From assembly GCF_000336385.2 (NCBI RefSeq), contig NZ_HG424495.1:1-36312 (forward strand): a stretch of 36,312 nt of DNA, read 5' to 3'. This stretch comes from Lysobacter antibioticus HS124. Its GTDB lineage: Bacteria > Pseudomonadota > Gammaproteobacteria > Xanthomonadales > Xanthomonadaceae. Shown here one piece after another: positions 28,201 through 35,237 of this stretch. Position numbers and translations under genes: made by a program. The notes under the pieces are model-generated. The model saw only the letters and a list, made by a program, of their open reading frames with translations. It ran no database searches and was not told the origin of the DNA. The stretch's first letter is position 1, and each line of letters starts with the position of its first letter.

Positions 28201-28558
28201 GCCGTTGCACGTGCAGCACCAGTGCGCCGGTACGCACGCGCAATTCGCTCGCATCGTCTTCCAGGGTCGCCGCGATCGTGGCCGCCGGCTGCGGCAGCAC
28301 GATCGGCGCGGCCTTGTCGCCGGCCGGCGCCAGCTTGCCGCGGCGTCCGGCCTGCACCCGCACGATGTCGTCGGCCAGCACCTCGATGCGCAGCACGCTG
28401 CCGGTGTCGGTGCTCAACTCCCAACTCGAGGTCGCGCCGGTGGCGGCGCGCACGGCGCGCAGGTTGCCGACCGGCTCGGCCGCGGCCGGAAGGGTCGAGG
28501 CCATCAGCGCCGTCAGGATCGCAGTCGACAGTCGCGGACGACGCACGCGGAATTCCAC
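25205..28558 (-). CDS. Secreted GH31 glycosidase, probable alpha-N-acetylgalactosaminidase, with F5/8C and NPCBM modules
   Basis: A 1117-aa exported glycoside hydrolase. The signal peptide ends PAAA-EP (about 27). An N-terminal GH31 beta-sandwich covers about 40-245 and the catalytic barrel about 255-600. The nucleophile is probably Asp372 in KLDVAWTG and the acid/base Asp423 in WTGDQSASW. Ordinary alpha-glucosidases have DMNE at the nucleophile; the LDVAW form is that of the GH31 alpha-N-acetylgalactosaminidase subfamily, as in the Enterococcus faecalis enzyme. An F5/8 type C-like domain (about 800-912) and an NPCBM domain (about 970-1110, ending CANWANAVL) suggest glycan or mucin binding. 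It is divergent from a GalNAc operon. The first GTG is at 28558; a GTG at 28546 behind AAGGTGG is the better-supported start. Probable substrate: GalNAc-alpha-Ser/Thr or related O-glycans. Confidence 0.9.
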   Translation of the reverse strand: MEFRVRRPRLSTAILTALMASTLPAAAEPVGNLRAVRAATGATSSWELSTDTGSVLRIEVLADDIVRVQAGRRGKLAPAGDKAAPIVLPQPAATIAATLEDDASELRVRTGALVLHVQRQPLKLRLERIDGERRVPLWQELQPLDLDAAQSVQVLSSQADEAFYGGGQQNGRYQFKGRELEVSYSGGWEEGDRPSPAPMLLSSRGWGMLRNTWSDGSYDLRQPDQATLLHREDRFDAYYFVGELPRLLERYTRLTGRPGLLPRWALSYGDADCYNDGDNGKKPGTVPEGWRDGATGTTPDVVESVARQYREHDMPGGWILPNDGYGCGYKQLPETVKGLAKYGFRTGLWTENGVDKIAWEVGTAGSRVQKLDVAWTGKGYQFAMDANQSAFNGILHNSDSRPFLWTVMGWAGIQRYAVAWTGDQSASWDYIRWHVPTLIGSGLSGMAYATGDVDAIFGGSAETYTRDLQWKAFTPVLMGMSGWSSNARKHPWWFDEPYRSINRDYLKLKMRLTPYMYGLAHEAAQTGAPPVRGLMWDYPRDPHAQDEAYKYQFLLGRDLLVAPVYRSQAASRGWRRGIHVPAGRWIDYWDGRSVQAGAAGRELDRQVDLATLPLFVRAGAIVPMHPAMLYDGEKPLDEITFDLYPQGESQYALYEDDGNTRRFEQGESSTQWVRMSAPAQGSGPVTVRIDAVQGQYQGQLPQRRYGLRVLTRQAPRAVSQDGRALPKLADAAAWQAASEGWYFDPAERKGSVHVRTAAVDIRKPLQVVLDIPVAAAVADDAYPAAPALGRALPADSLLVVNRPAEEPGHALENAFDEDPKTWFRSVRNQAVRTGAHEWTIGFGERKLIDGIELAPRNDQHWKHGQVRDYEIYLGDSNGEWGEPIARGRLQLKQEPQRIEFPARAGRLLRFRVLSVQNPDGDGASGADPMVVAAQGGAARAVDALQPRDVGPIALSSFHILEHQEPERPAQQRYLSELPLPAALAHTVRSDRAFRGDDALRMNGLLFRRGLGVGPASRIDLRLQGQWRLLRADLGIDDACRAAGGLQFQVWGDGRLLYDSGLVKAPGVVKPELDIRGLSSLSLRTLGAQGNQPAQVCANWANAVLIGQEGDTASILAP

Positions 28559-28606
28559 CTTGCCCCCAGCGCCCGCTCGGCGGGCCTTCGTAATGTGTTG
28601 CGACCG

Positions 28607-28636
28607 ACTCTAGGGCAGGGTTTTGAAACCTGTCAA
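28607..28636 (-). promoter_or_regulatory. Promoter of the GH31-receptor operon
   Basis: On the minus strand TTGACA (28631-28636) is followed after 18 bp by TAGAGT (28607-28612, four of six consensus). The expected start is near 28600. A GAAAG pentamer (28643-28647) lies 6 bp upstream of the -35 box. Confidence 0.6.
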
Positions 28637-28642
28637 TAAACT

Positions 28643-28842
28643 GAAAGCAAAAAGGAAGAATTTTTACATTGAAACGAAAGATTGTGCATTGCAATACTTT
28701 CTAATAATCCTCAAAACCCCTGTTAAGCCCGCCACGAAAGCCGAATCCGCCTTAACTTTCGCTTTTGTCCCCGGGCCGGCCGCAACGAAGCCCAACCCGA
28801 CGTTTTCTTTTGTTTTACTTTCGATAATTGACTTTTCGAAAG
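28643..28842. promoter_or_regulatory. AgaR operator array: seven CTTTC/GAAAG pentamers
   Basis: GAAAG at 28643, 28676, 28736 and 28838; CTTTC at 28697, 28756 and 28818 (first base of each). Six form inverted pairs with start-to-start spacing of 21, 20 and 20 bp (28676/28697, 28736/28756, 28818/28838), about two helical turns. Multiple CTTTC copies in varied arrangements are the known pattern for AgaR of GalNAc regulons in proteobacteria, and an AgaR-like DeoR regulator is encoded at 32341-33123. Confidence 0.75.
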
Positions 28843-28856
28843 AAAACACAGATCGT
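28828..28856 (+). promoter_or_regulatory. Candidate promoter of the aga operon
   Basis: TTGACT (28828-28833) with a 17-bp spacer to GATCGT (28851-28856), a poor -10 match. The GAAAG at 28838-28842 sits inside the spacer, so a bound repressor would block it. The exact -10 is uncertain. Confidence 0.4.
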
Positions 28857-28881
28857 ACCCTCGCTTCGACAGGAACCCTCC

Positions 28882-30036
28882 ATGGACCTCACTCCGCTTC
28901 CCGACTCGTCCGCCTGGCAACGCCTGGGCGGGGCCGACACCGCTGCCGAGATCGCCCAACAACCGGCCTTGTGGGACCGGCTGGCCGAGGATCTGGCGCA
29001 GGCGCGCGAACGCGTGCAAGCCTTCCTCGGCGACCGTCTGAACGATCCGCGTCAACGCGTGCTGTTCACCGGCGCCGGCAGTTCCGGCTTCATCGCCGAC
29101 ATGGTCGCCGACCGCATCAATGCGCAGTGGCCGGCCGACGTGCGCGCCGTGCATACCACCAGCCTGCTGACTCATCCGGGGTTGTACCTGCAGCGCGACC
29201 GCCCGACTCTGCTGGTGTCGTTCGCCCGCAGCGGTTCCAGTCCGGAAAGCGTGGCGGCGGTCGAGCTGCTGCGCGCCCAGGTCGACGACGCGCGCTTCCT
29301 CGACATCACCTGCAATCCCGATGGCGAATTGGCTCGTCGCGGCGCCGATCGCGAAGACACTTGCACCCTGCTGATGCCGGCCGCCAGTTGCGACCGCGCC
29401 TTCGCCATGACCAGCAGTCTCAGCTGCATGCTGCTGGCGGCGCTGAGCGTGTTCGACGCCGCGCCGTGGCCGCAGCGCGGCGAACGCCTGCGGCAATTGG
29501 CCGTGCTGGCGCGCGAAGGCCTGGCGCAGTGGGATGCGCCCGCCGGCGCCCTGGCGCAACGCCCCTTCGATCGCGTGATCTACCTAGCCAGCGGCCCGCT
29601 GGAAGCGCTGGCGCGCGAAGCGGCGCTGAAGGTGCTCGAACTCACCGCCGGGCAAGTGCTGGCCCTGGCCAACACCCCGTTGGGCTTCCGCCACGGGCCC
29701 AAGTCCACCCTCAACGGCGACACGCTGGTGGTGGTGATGCGCAGCGCCCAGGCGCTGGCGCGCCGTTACGAGCAGGATCTGCTCGACGAACTGCGCCGCG
29801 ACGGCGTCGCCGGCCGGGTGCTGGCGATCGGTCCGCATTCCGACATCGGCAGCGACGACGACCACAGCCTGCGCGCACCGCCGCTGGACGACGCCTGGCT
29901 GGCGCCGGTGTGGCTGATCTTCGCCCAGTTGTATGCGCTGCAACGCTCGGCCGCGCTCGGCCTGACGCCGGACAACCCGTTCCCGGACGGCACCGTCAAC
30001 CGGGTGGTCAAGGGCGTTACCATCCACCATGGCTGA
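28882..30036 (+). CDS. agaS: D-galactosamine-6-phosphate deaminase/isomerase AgaS (SIS family)
   Basis: Converts galactosamine-6-phosphate to tagatose-6-phosphate with loss of ammonia in the cytoplasm. The 384 aa equal the length usual for AgaS. Two SIS folds are visible: the first (about 45-215) with FTGAGSSGF and SFARSGSSPES, the second (about 225-375) with YLASGPLEALAREAALKVLELTAGQ and FRHGPKS (269-275), a family signature. The ATG at 28882 is chosen because AGGA lies about 8 nt upstream; an upstream TTG frame overlaps the operator DNA and is unlikely. It is the first gene of a tight operon, and its stop overlaps the start of the kinase gene by 8 bp. A glucosamine-specific SIS enzyme (GlmS-like) is less likely given GalNAc-type partners. 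Confidence 0.9.
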   Translation: MDLTPLPDSSAWQRLGGADTAAEIAQQPALWDRLAEDLAQARERVQAFLGDRLNDPRQRVLFTGAGSSGFIADMVADRINAQWPADVRAVHTTSLLTHPGLYLQRDRPTLLVSFARSGSSPESVAAVELLRAQVDDARFLDITCNPDGELARRGADREDTCTLLMPAASCDRAFAMTSSLSCMLLAALSVFDAAPWPQRGERLRQLAVLAREGLAQWDAPAGALAQRPFDRVIYLASGPLEALAREAALKVLELTAGQVLALANTPLGFRHGPKSTLNGDTLVVVMRSAQALARRYEQDLLDELRRDGVAGRVLAIGPHSDIGSDDDHSLRAPPLDDAWLAPVWLIFAQLYALQRSAALGLTPDNPFPDGTVNRVVKGVTIHHG

Positions 30037-30970
30037 CGCCCCGCATCCCGAAATTCGCTACGGCATCGACATCGGCGGCACCAAGATCGAACTGGTCGCC
30101 TGCGATGCCGCGTTGGAGGTGCGCTACCGCCGGCGCATAGCCACGCCGCAGGGCGACTACGCCGGCTTCCTGGCCGCGTTGCAGGCGCTGGCGGCCGACG
30201 CCGACGCCGAACTCGGGCAAACCGATACGGCGATCGGCATCGCCCTGCCCGGCGTGCGCGATCGCCGCAGCGGCCGGCAGCTCAGCGCCAACGTTCCCGC
30301 CCTGACCGGACACAGCGTCGCCGCCGACCTGCGGGCGCGGCTGTGCCGGCCGCTGCACTTCGGCAACGACCTGCAGTGCTTCGCCTTGTCGGAAGCGCAC
30401 GGTGGCGCCGCCGAAGGCTACCCGAGCATGTTCGGCGCGATCCTCGGCACCGGCGCCGGCGGCGGCTACTGCCTGCACGGCCAACTGGTCGCGGGCTTCA
30501 ACGGCCTGGCCGGCGAATGGGGCCATTGGAGCGTGCCGGCGCACCTGCTGCAGCGCTACGAACTGCCGGTGCTGGATTGCGCCTGCGGCCTGCGCGGCTG
30601 CGTCGAACGTTATGTCTCCGGCAGCGGCCTGGTCGCGCTGCATCGCCATCTGCACGGCGAAGCCGCCGACGCCGGCGCGGTGATCGCGCAGGCCGAGGCC
30701 GGCGACGCGCGCGCGCGCCGGGCCCTGGCGATCCATCTGGATCTGCTCGGCCACAGCCTGGCCGCGCTGGTGCTGCTGCTGGATCCGCACGTGATCGTGC
30801 TCGGCGGCGGTCTGTCGCAGCATGCCCCCTTGTACGCCGCCTTGCCGGCGGCGGTCGCCGCGCACCTGTTCGACGGAGTGCAGGTGCCGCCGGTCGTGCC
30901 GCCGCGTTTCGGCGATGCCGGCGGCGCCCGCGGCGCCGCCCTGCTGGCCTGGCGGCCGGCCCTGTCCTGA
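30029..30970 (+). CDS. agaK: ROK family kinase, probable N-acetylgalactosamine kinase AgaK
   Basis: A 313-aa sugar kinase predicted to phosphorylate GalNAc at O6 with ATP in the cytoplasm. The N-terminal phosphate-binding loop is DIGGTKIE (14-21); the catalytic base is Asp114 in FGNDLQ; GTGAGGG (141-147) binds nucleotide. The ROK zinc site consists of His166 in GEWGHW and Cys184, Cys186 and Cys191 in CACGLRGCVE. The ATG overlaps the agaS stop (ATGGCTGA), a sign of translational coupling. In proteobacteria that import free GalNAc instead of using a phosphotransferase system, a ROK-type AgaK does this step. GlcNAc or N-acetylmannosamine kinase activity is an alternative, but the operon argues for GalNAc. 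Confidence 0.85.
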   Translation: MADAPHPEIRYGIDIGGTKIELVACDAALEVRYRRRIATPQGDYAGFLAALQALAADADAELGQTDTAIGIALPGVRDRRSGRQLSANVPALTGHSVAADLRARLCRPLHFGNDLQCFALSEAHGGAAEGYPSMFGAILGTGAGGGYCLHGQLVAGFNGLAGEWGHWSVPAHLLQRYELPVLDCACGLRGCVERYVSGSGLVALHRHLHGEAADAGAVIAQAEAGDARARRALAIHLDLLGHSLAALVLLLDPHVIVLGGGLSQHAPLYAALPAAVAAHLFDGVQVPPVVPPRFGDAGGARGAALLAWRPALS

Positions 30971-30989
30971 ATCTCGTCGGAGCTGCCCC

Positions 30990-32312
30990 ATGTCGCCCGT
31001 GCAATCGCTGATCGCCTCCCACCGTCAGGGCCGCAACGTCGGCCTGTACAGCGTGTGCTGCAGCAACGAGCTGGTGTTACGCGCGGCCATGGACGTGGCC
31101 CGCCGCCACGACACCCTGCTGCTGATCGAAGCGACGTCCAACCAGGTCGACCAGTTCGGCGGCTACACCGGCATGACCCCGCCGCAGTACCGCGACTACG
31201 TGTTGTCGCTGGCGCGCGAGGAAAACTTCCCGGTCGACCGGTTGGTGCTCGGCGGCGATCACCTCGGCCCCAATGCCTGGCAAAAGCGCCCGGCGGAGGA
31301 GGCCATGGCGAACGCGCGGGTGCTGATCGAAGCCTACGTCGCCGCGGGCTTCCACAAGATCCACCTCGATTGCAGCATGTCCTGCGCCGACGACCCCACG
31401 CCCTTGCCCGACGCGGTCGTCGCCGCGCGCTCGGCCGAGCTGGCGCGCATCGCCGAACGCACCGCCGCCGCGCACGGACTGGCGCCGCCGGTCTACGTGA
31501 TCGGCACCGAGGTGCCGGTGCCCGGCGGCGAGGCTTCGCTGGCCGGCGGCCTGGCGGTGACCACGCCGCAGGCGGCCGAGCAGACGCTGGCCATCCATCG
31601 GCAGGCGTTCTGCGCGCCCGACCTGGCTGCGGCGTGGGAACGGGTGATCGCGATGGTGGTGCAGCCCGGGGTCGACTTCGATCACAGCAGCGTGCACGAC
31701 TACGACCCGGCCGCAGCCCGCGCCCTGGCCGACTTCCTGGAACGCCAGCCGCGCATCGTGTTCGAAGCGCATTCCACCGACTACCAGCGCGAACAGGGAC
31801 TGCACGAACTGGTGCGCGACCACTTCGCCATTCTCAAGGTCGGCCCAGCCGCGACCTTCGCCTACCGCGAAGCGCTGTTCGCGCTGGCCGCGATCGAAGC
31901 CGAGCTGCTGCCGGCCGAACGGCGTTCGAATCTGCCGCAGGTGCTGGAGCGCTGCATGCTCGACAACCCGCGCCATTGGCAGCAGCACTATCATGGCGAC
32001 GAGCGCGAGCTGCACCTGCTGCGCCTGTACGCGCTCAGCGACCGCTGCCGCTATTACTGGGGCGAACCGGCCCTGGTGGCCGCGGTGCAGCGCCTGTTCG
32101 ACAACCTGAGCACGCATGCGCCGCCGGCCTACCTGCTCAGCCAGTATTTGCCCGAGCAGTACCGGGCACTGCGCGCCGGCACCCTGGCCGACACGCCGCA
32201 GGCCTGGGTCCGCCACCGCATCGGCCTGTGCCTGGACGAGTACGCCCGCGCCTGCGCGGCCAATGTCGCCGGCCTTCGCGAGCACGGCGCCCGCGCCGCG
32301 GCGAACGGCTAA
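30990..32312 (+). CDS. agaZ: AgaZ/GatZ/KbaZ family protein (tagatose-phosphate metabolism)
   Basis: A 440-aa protein of the GatZ/KbaZ family. Recognised stretches are LLIEATSNQVDQFGGYTGM (about 39-57), LGGDHLGPNAW (about 86-96), HLDCSMSCADDP (about 125-136) and IGTEVPVPGG (about 171-180). Start: GGAG 7 nt before the ATG at 30990, 19 bp after agaK. In E. coli GatZ/KbaZ is the non-catalytic partner of tagatose-1,6-bisphosphate aldolase, but the GatY/KbaY subunit and a tagatose-6-phosphate kinase are both missing here. AgaZ of some GalNAc loci has been annotated as tagatose-6-phosphate kinase, and other family members are described as fructose-6-phosphate/tagatose-6-phosphate 4-epimerases. An epimerase would feed fructose-6-phosphate directly to glycolysis. 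The family is certain; the reaction is open. Confidence 0.88.
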   Translation: MSPVQSLIASHRQGRNVGLYSVCCSNELVLRAAMDVARRHDTLLLIEATSNQVDQFGGYTGMTPPQYRDYVLSLAREENFPVDRLVLGGDHLGPNAWQKRPAEEAMANARVLIEAYVAAGFHKIHLDCSMSCADDPTPLPDAVVAARSAELARIAERTAAAHGLAPPVYVIGTEVPVPGGEASLAGGLAVTTPQAAEQTLAIHRQAFCAPDLAAAWERVIAMVVQPGVDFDHSSVHDYDPAAARALADFLERQPRIVFEAHSTDYQREQGLHELVRDHFAILKVGPAATFAYREALFALAAIEAELLPAERRSNLPQVLERCMLDNPRHWQQHYHGDERELHLLRLYALSDRCRYYWGEPALVAAVQRLFDNLSTHAPPAYLLSQYLPEQYRALRAGTLADTPQAWVRHRIGLCLDEYARACAANVAGLREHGARAAANG

Positions 32313-32340
32313 TCTTCAGGCTTTCAGCGCGGATCGACAC

Positions 32341-33123
32341 ATGGCCATGCGCAACACCCGCTCCCGCCGGCAGCAGATCCTGCAATGCCTGATCGAGCAG
32401 GGCTCGGTGCAGGTCGCCGAGCTGGTCGAACGCTTCGGCGTCTCGGCCGTGACCGTGCGCGCCGACCTCAGCCACATCGAGTCCCAGGGCCTGGCCACCC
32501 GCACCCACGGCGGCGCCACCCTGGTGCGCACCCCGCCGCGCGAACAGGACATCCACGAGAAGGACGCGCTCAACCTGCCGCTGAAGGAGCGCATCGGCGC
32601 CCGCGCCGCGCAGTTGGTGCAGGGCGGCGACAACATCATCATCGATTCGGGTTCCACCACCATGACCCTGGCCCGCCACCTGCGCGGCCACCGCGAGGTC
32701 ACGGTGATGACCAACGGCCTCAACATCGCCTGGGAGCTGGCCAACGCGCCGGGCGTGGAGGTGCTGCTCAGCGGCGGCCTGCTGCGCAAGCAGTCGCTGT
32801 CGCTGCAGGGCAGCCAGGCCGAGGCCAGCCTCAACGCTTACAGCTTCGACACCCTGTTCCTGGGCGTGGACGGCCTGGACCTGCAGTTCGGCCTGACCAC
32901 CCACGACGAAGCCGAAGCCCGCCTCAACCACCGCATGGTCGAGCGCGCGCGCCGGATCGTGGTGCTGACCGACGCCTCCAAGTTCGGCCGGGTCAGCCTG
33001 CACCGCATCGCCCGCCTCGACCAAGTCCACGCCATCATCACCGACGCCGGCATCGACGACCGCTACCGCGAGGGTCTGCAACGGCTGGGCATCGAGGTGA
33101 TCATCGCCGAGCCCTTGCCGTGA
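32341..33123 (+). CDS. agaR: DeoR family repressor AgaR
   Basis: A 260-aa regulator, the likely repressor of the GalNAc locus. The N-terminal DeoR helix-turn-helix (about 8-62) reads RRQQILQCLIEQGSVQVAELVERFGVSAVTVRADLSHIE (split here only by domain), ending with THGGATL. The sugar-phosphate sensor domain (about 78-238) has IIDSGSTTMTLA, TNGLN, LSGGLLRKQ and FLGVDGLD. Such domains bind a phosphorylated sugar (galactosamine-6-phosphate or similar), which lifts repression. It lies 28 bp after agaZ; the ATG at 32341 has only a weak GGA site, and an ATG two codons later is also possible. The seven CTTTC/GAAAG pentamers at 28643-28842 are its probable binding sites. Confidence 0.9.
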   Translation: MAMRNTRSRRQQILQCLIEQGSVQVAELVERFGVSAVTVRADLSHIESQGLATRTHGGATLVRTPPREQDIHEKDALNLPLKERIGARAAQLVQGGDNIIIDSGSTTMTLARHLRGHREVTVMTNGLNIAWELANAPGVEVLLSGGLLRKQSLSLQGSQAEASLNAYSFDTLFLGVDGLDLQFGLTTHDEAEARLNHRMVERARRIVVLTDASKFGRVSLHRIARLDQVHAIITDAGIDDRYREGLQRLGIEVIIAEPLP

Positions 33124-34226
33124 CCGACCTGCACTCCCTGCAAGGCCGCATCCTGACCCCCGCCGGCTGGCGCCGCGGGCGCATCGTCTTCGACGATCGC
33201 ATCCGCGGCATCGAGGATGCCGAAGGCGACGAGGGCACCGACGCCATCGTCCTGCCCGGCTTCATCGACTTGCACGTGCACGGCGCCGCCGGCGTCGACC
33301 TGATGCAGGGCGGCGACGCCGCGCGCACTGTGGCGCGCGCGCACGTGCGCCACGGCACCACCGCCCTGCTCGGCACCACCATGACCGCCGCCGAGGCCGA
33401 CATCGCCCACGCGTTGCGCGGCCTGGCCAACGCCATCGCAGAGCCCGATCCACAGGCGGCGCGCGTGCTCGGCGTGCATCTGGAAGGGCCGTTCATCAGC
33501 CCACAGCGGCTCGGCGCGCAACCGCCGCTGACCGTGGAAGCCACGCTGGAATCGGTACAGCGCCTGCACGCGCTGGCGCCGATCCGGGTGTTGACCCTGG
33601 CGCCGGAAATCGGCCGTCACACCGAATTGATCCCATCGTTGAACGCGATGGGCATCCGGGTGCAGATCGGCCACAGCGCCGGCACCTACGAGGACGGGCT
33701 GGCGGCGCTGCGCGCCGGCGCATCCGGTTTCACTCATCTGTTCAACGGCATGACCGGGGTCGATCACTACCGACCCGGCATCGCTGCGGCCGCCCTCGCT
33801 CACGCCGAGTACGCCGAGCTGATTCCCGACCTGCAACACGTGCACCCCGGCGCGATCCGCCTCGCGCTGCGCGCCATTCCGCGCTTGTACGCGGTCACCG
33901 ACGCCACCGCCGCCACCGGCATGCCCGACGGCGAGTACGCGCTGGGCTCCCAGCGCGTGCACAAGTGCCTGGGCTGCGTGCGCCTGGTCAGCGGCTCCCT
34001 GGCCGGCAGCGCCCTGACCATGGACCAGGCCCTGCGCAACCTGGTCGACGTCGGCCTGGACTTGGCCGATGCCGCGCAACGCGTCTCCACCTTCCCGGCC
34101 GATTACCTGGGCCTGAGCGACCGCGGCCGCCTGCAACCCGGCGCCTGCGCCGACCTGGTCGTCCTCGATCCGCAATTGCGCATCGCCCAGGTGCATGTCG
34201 CCGGCCGCGCGGTTGATCTGAGCTGA
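33120..34226 (+). CDS. agaA: N-acetylgalactosamine-6-phosphate deacetylase (NagA/AgaA family)
   Basis: Removes acetate from GalNAc-6-phosphate to give galactosamine-6-phosphate, the AgaS substrate. It has 368 aa and the amidohydrolase fold of NagA. Metal and catalytic residues seen are His52 and His54 in LHVHG, Glu122 in HLEGPF, His185 in IGHS, His206 in THLFNGM and Asp261 in VTDA; SGSLAGSALTMDQALRN follows, as in the family. The start is a GTG whose bases overlap the agaR stop (GTGA), indicating translational coupling; the frame is open further upstream, but that part is a shadow of agaR. It is the last gene of the operon, about 100 bp before a strong terminator. GlcNAc-6-phosphate activity is possible too. 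Confidence 0.9.
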   Translation: MTDLHSLQGRILTPAGWRRGRIVFDDRIRGIEDAEGDEGTDAIVLPGFIDLHVHGAAGVDLMQGGDAARTVARAHVRHGTTALLGTTMTAAEADIAHALRGLANAIAEPDPQAARVLGVHLEGPFISPQRLGAQPPLTVEATLESVQRLHALAPIRVLTLAPEIGRHTELIPSLNAMGIRVQIGHSAGTYEDGLAALRAGASGFTHLFNGMTGVDHYRPGIAAAALAHAEYAELIPDLQHVHPGAIRLALRAIPRLYAVTDATAATGMPDGEYALGSQRVHKCLGCVRLVSGSLAGSALTMDQALRNLVDVGLDLADAAQRVSTFPADYLGLSDRGRLQPGACADLVVLDPQLRIAQVHVAGRAVDLS

Positions 34227-34330
34227 GTCCGCGGCCCGGCTCCCGCGATGGCCTTCGCCGGCCTTCTGCGGCGCCGCCGGGTCGCGCCGGATGCCCCCCG
34301 ACGCCTCGCTCGCCCTTCGTTCTGACAACG

Positions 34331-34358
34331 AAAAAGCCCTCCGTGCGGAGGGCTTTTT
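34331..34358. terminator. Bidirectional intrinsic terminator between agaA and ssb
   Basis: AAAAAGCCCTCCG and CGGAGGGCTTTTT form a perfect 13-bp stem with a 2-nt loop. A-tracts and T-tracts on both sides make it work for the aga operon on plus and for ssb on minus. Confidence 0.93.
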
Positions 34359-34376
34359 CCTGGATTCTGCGTCCGC

Positions 34377-34928
34377 TCAGAACGGAATGTCGTCGTCGGC
34401 AAAATCGTCGCCGAAATCGTTCGACTTGGCCGGGGGCGCTTCGCGGCGCGGCGCGGACTCCTGACGACCGCCGCCGTAACCGCCACCGCCACCGCCACCG
34501 TACTGACGCGCCGGACGGTCGCCGCCGCCGCCGCCGCGGAACTCGCCACGACCGCCGCCTTCGGAGCGTCCACCACCACCGCCGCCACCGCCTTCGCCGC
34601 CGCCGAGCATCTGCATCTCATCGGCGATGATGTCGGTGAAGTACTTCTCGACGCCGTCCTGGCCGGTGAACTTGTCGTAACGGATCGAGCCTTCGATGTA
34701 GACCTGACGGCCCTTGCGCAGGTACTCGCCGGCGATCTCGCCGAGCTTGCCGAACAGCTTGACCCGGTGCCATTCGGTGCGCTCCTGGTTGTTACCGTCG
34801 CGATCCTTGCGGACGCTGGTCGTCGCCAGGCTGATCGTGGTCACGGCCATGCCGCCCTGGGTGTATTTGGTCTCAGGATCGTTGCCGAGGTTGCCGACCA
34901 GGATGACCTTGTTGATGCCGCGTGCCAT
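34377..34928 (-). CDS. ssb: Single-stranded DNA-binding protein
   Basis: A 183-aa protein that coats single-stranded DNA in replication, repair and recombination. The OB-fold (about 1-107) starts [19 protein letters not shown] and contains [21 protein letters not shown] (shown in part by family). A long glycine-rich disordered linker (about 108-155) leads to an acidic tip ending DDDIPF, which recruits partner proteins. The ATG at 34928 is the conserved start; AAGGA lies 11 nt upstream. The frame remains open further upstream but that part is unlike SSB. It is convergent with the aga operon across a shared terminator and divergent from ispB. Confidence 0.97.
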   Translation of the reverse strand: MARGINKVILVGNLGNDPETKYTQGGMAVTTISLATTSVRKDRDGNNQERTEWHRVKLFGKLGEIAGEYLRKGRQVYIEGSIRYDKFTGQDGVEKYFTDIIADEMQMLGGGEGGGGGGGGRSEGGGRGEFRGGGGGDRPARQYGGGGGGGYGGGRQESAPRREAPPAKSNDFGDDFADDDIPF

Positions 34929-35237
34929 GGGATTGCGTGTCCTTCTAGATGCCGGGGGTATGGCCTGACGATGGATTATAGCCGCCGCCCCGTCCACCGG
35001 CGGCCGCCCCGCGGCCGGGTAGGACAGCTCCGAAACCGCCGTCGGGGCTTGCCCCGGGCGCAGCCGGGGCCGTCCGAGGCCGCCCGGGCCCGTCCTCGGG
35101 GCACCCCTGGCCGGCCGGGCACGGCGGTACGAGACCGCCCCGGCCCCGCGAACGGACCGCCGCCGCACTTTGCCGCAACCGGCCTGCCAAACGTGACGCA
35201 ACCCTTATAATTTCGTTTCCTACGAGCCGACCTGCCC
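34929..35237. promoter_or_regulatory. Divergent ssb-ispB intergenic region
   Basis: 309 bp, extremely GC-rich in the middle. A TATAAT -10 box for ssb lies on the minus strand at 34975-34980, and one for ispB on plus at 35206-35211 (weak -35 CTGCCA at 35184-35189). No coding region is seen. Confidence 0.55.

Larger units (their letters stand above)
28559..28881. promoter_or_regulatory. Divergent control region of the GalNAc locus
   Basis: 323 bp between the GH31 and agaS genes. The middle (about 28620-28860) is far more AT-rich than the flanking genes. It carries a promoter for each direction and seven CTTTC/GAAAG pentamers, listed separately. A GCCCGC-tcg-GCGGGC hairpin (28571-28585) lies in the GH31 leader just ahead of its ribosome site. 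Confidence 0.7.

Noticed and set aside
32385-33119. Upstream extension of the deacetylase frame through agaR
   Set aside because: The extension is out-of-frame agaR sequence, Pro/Arg-rich; the conserved deacetylase N-terminus begins at the GTG at 33120.
34520-34605. Repetitive GCC/ACC-rich stretch that looks like a simple repeat
   Set aside because: It encodes the glycine-rich linker of SSB, normal for this protein.
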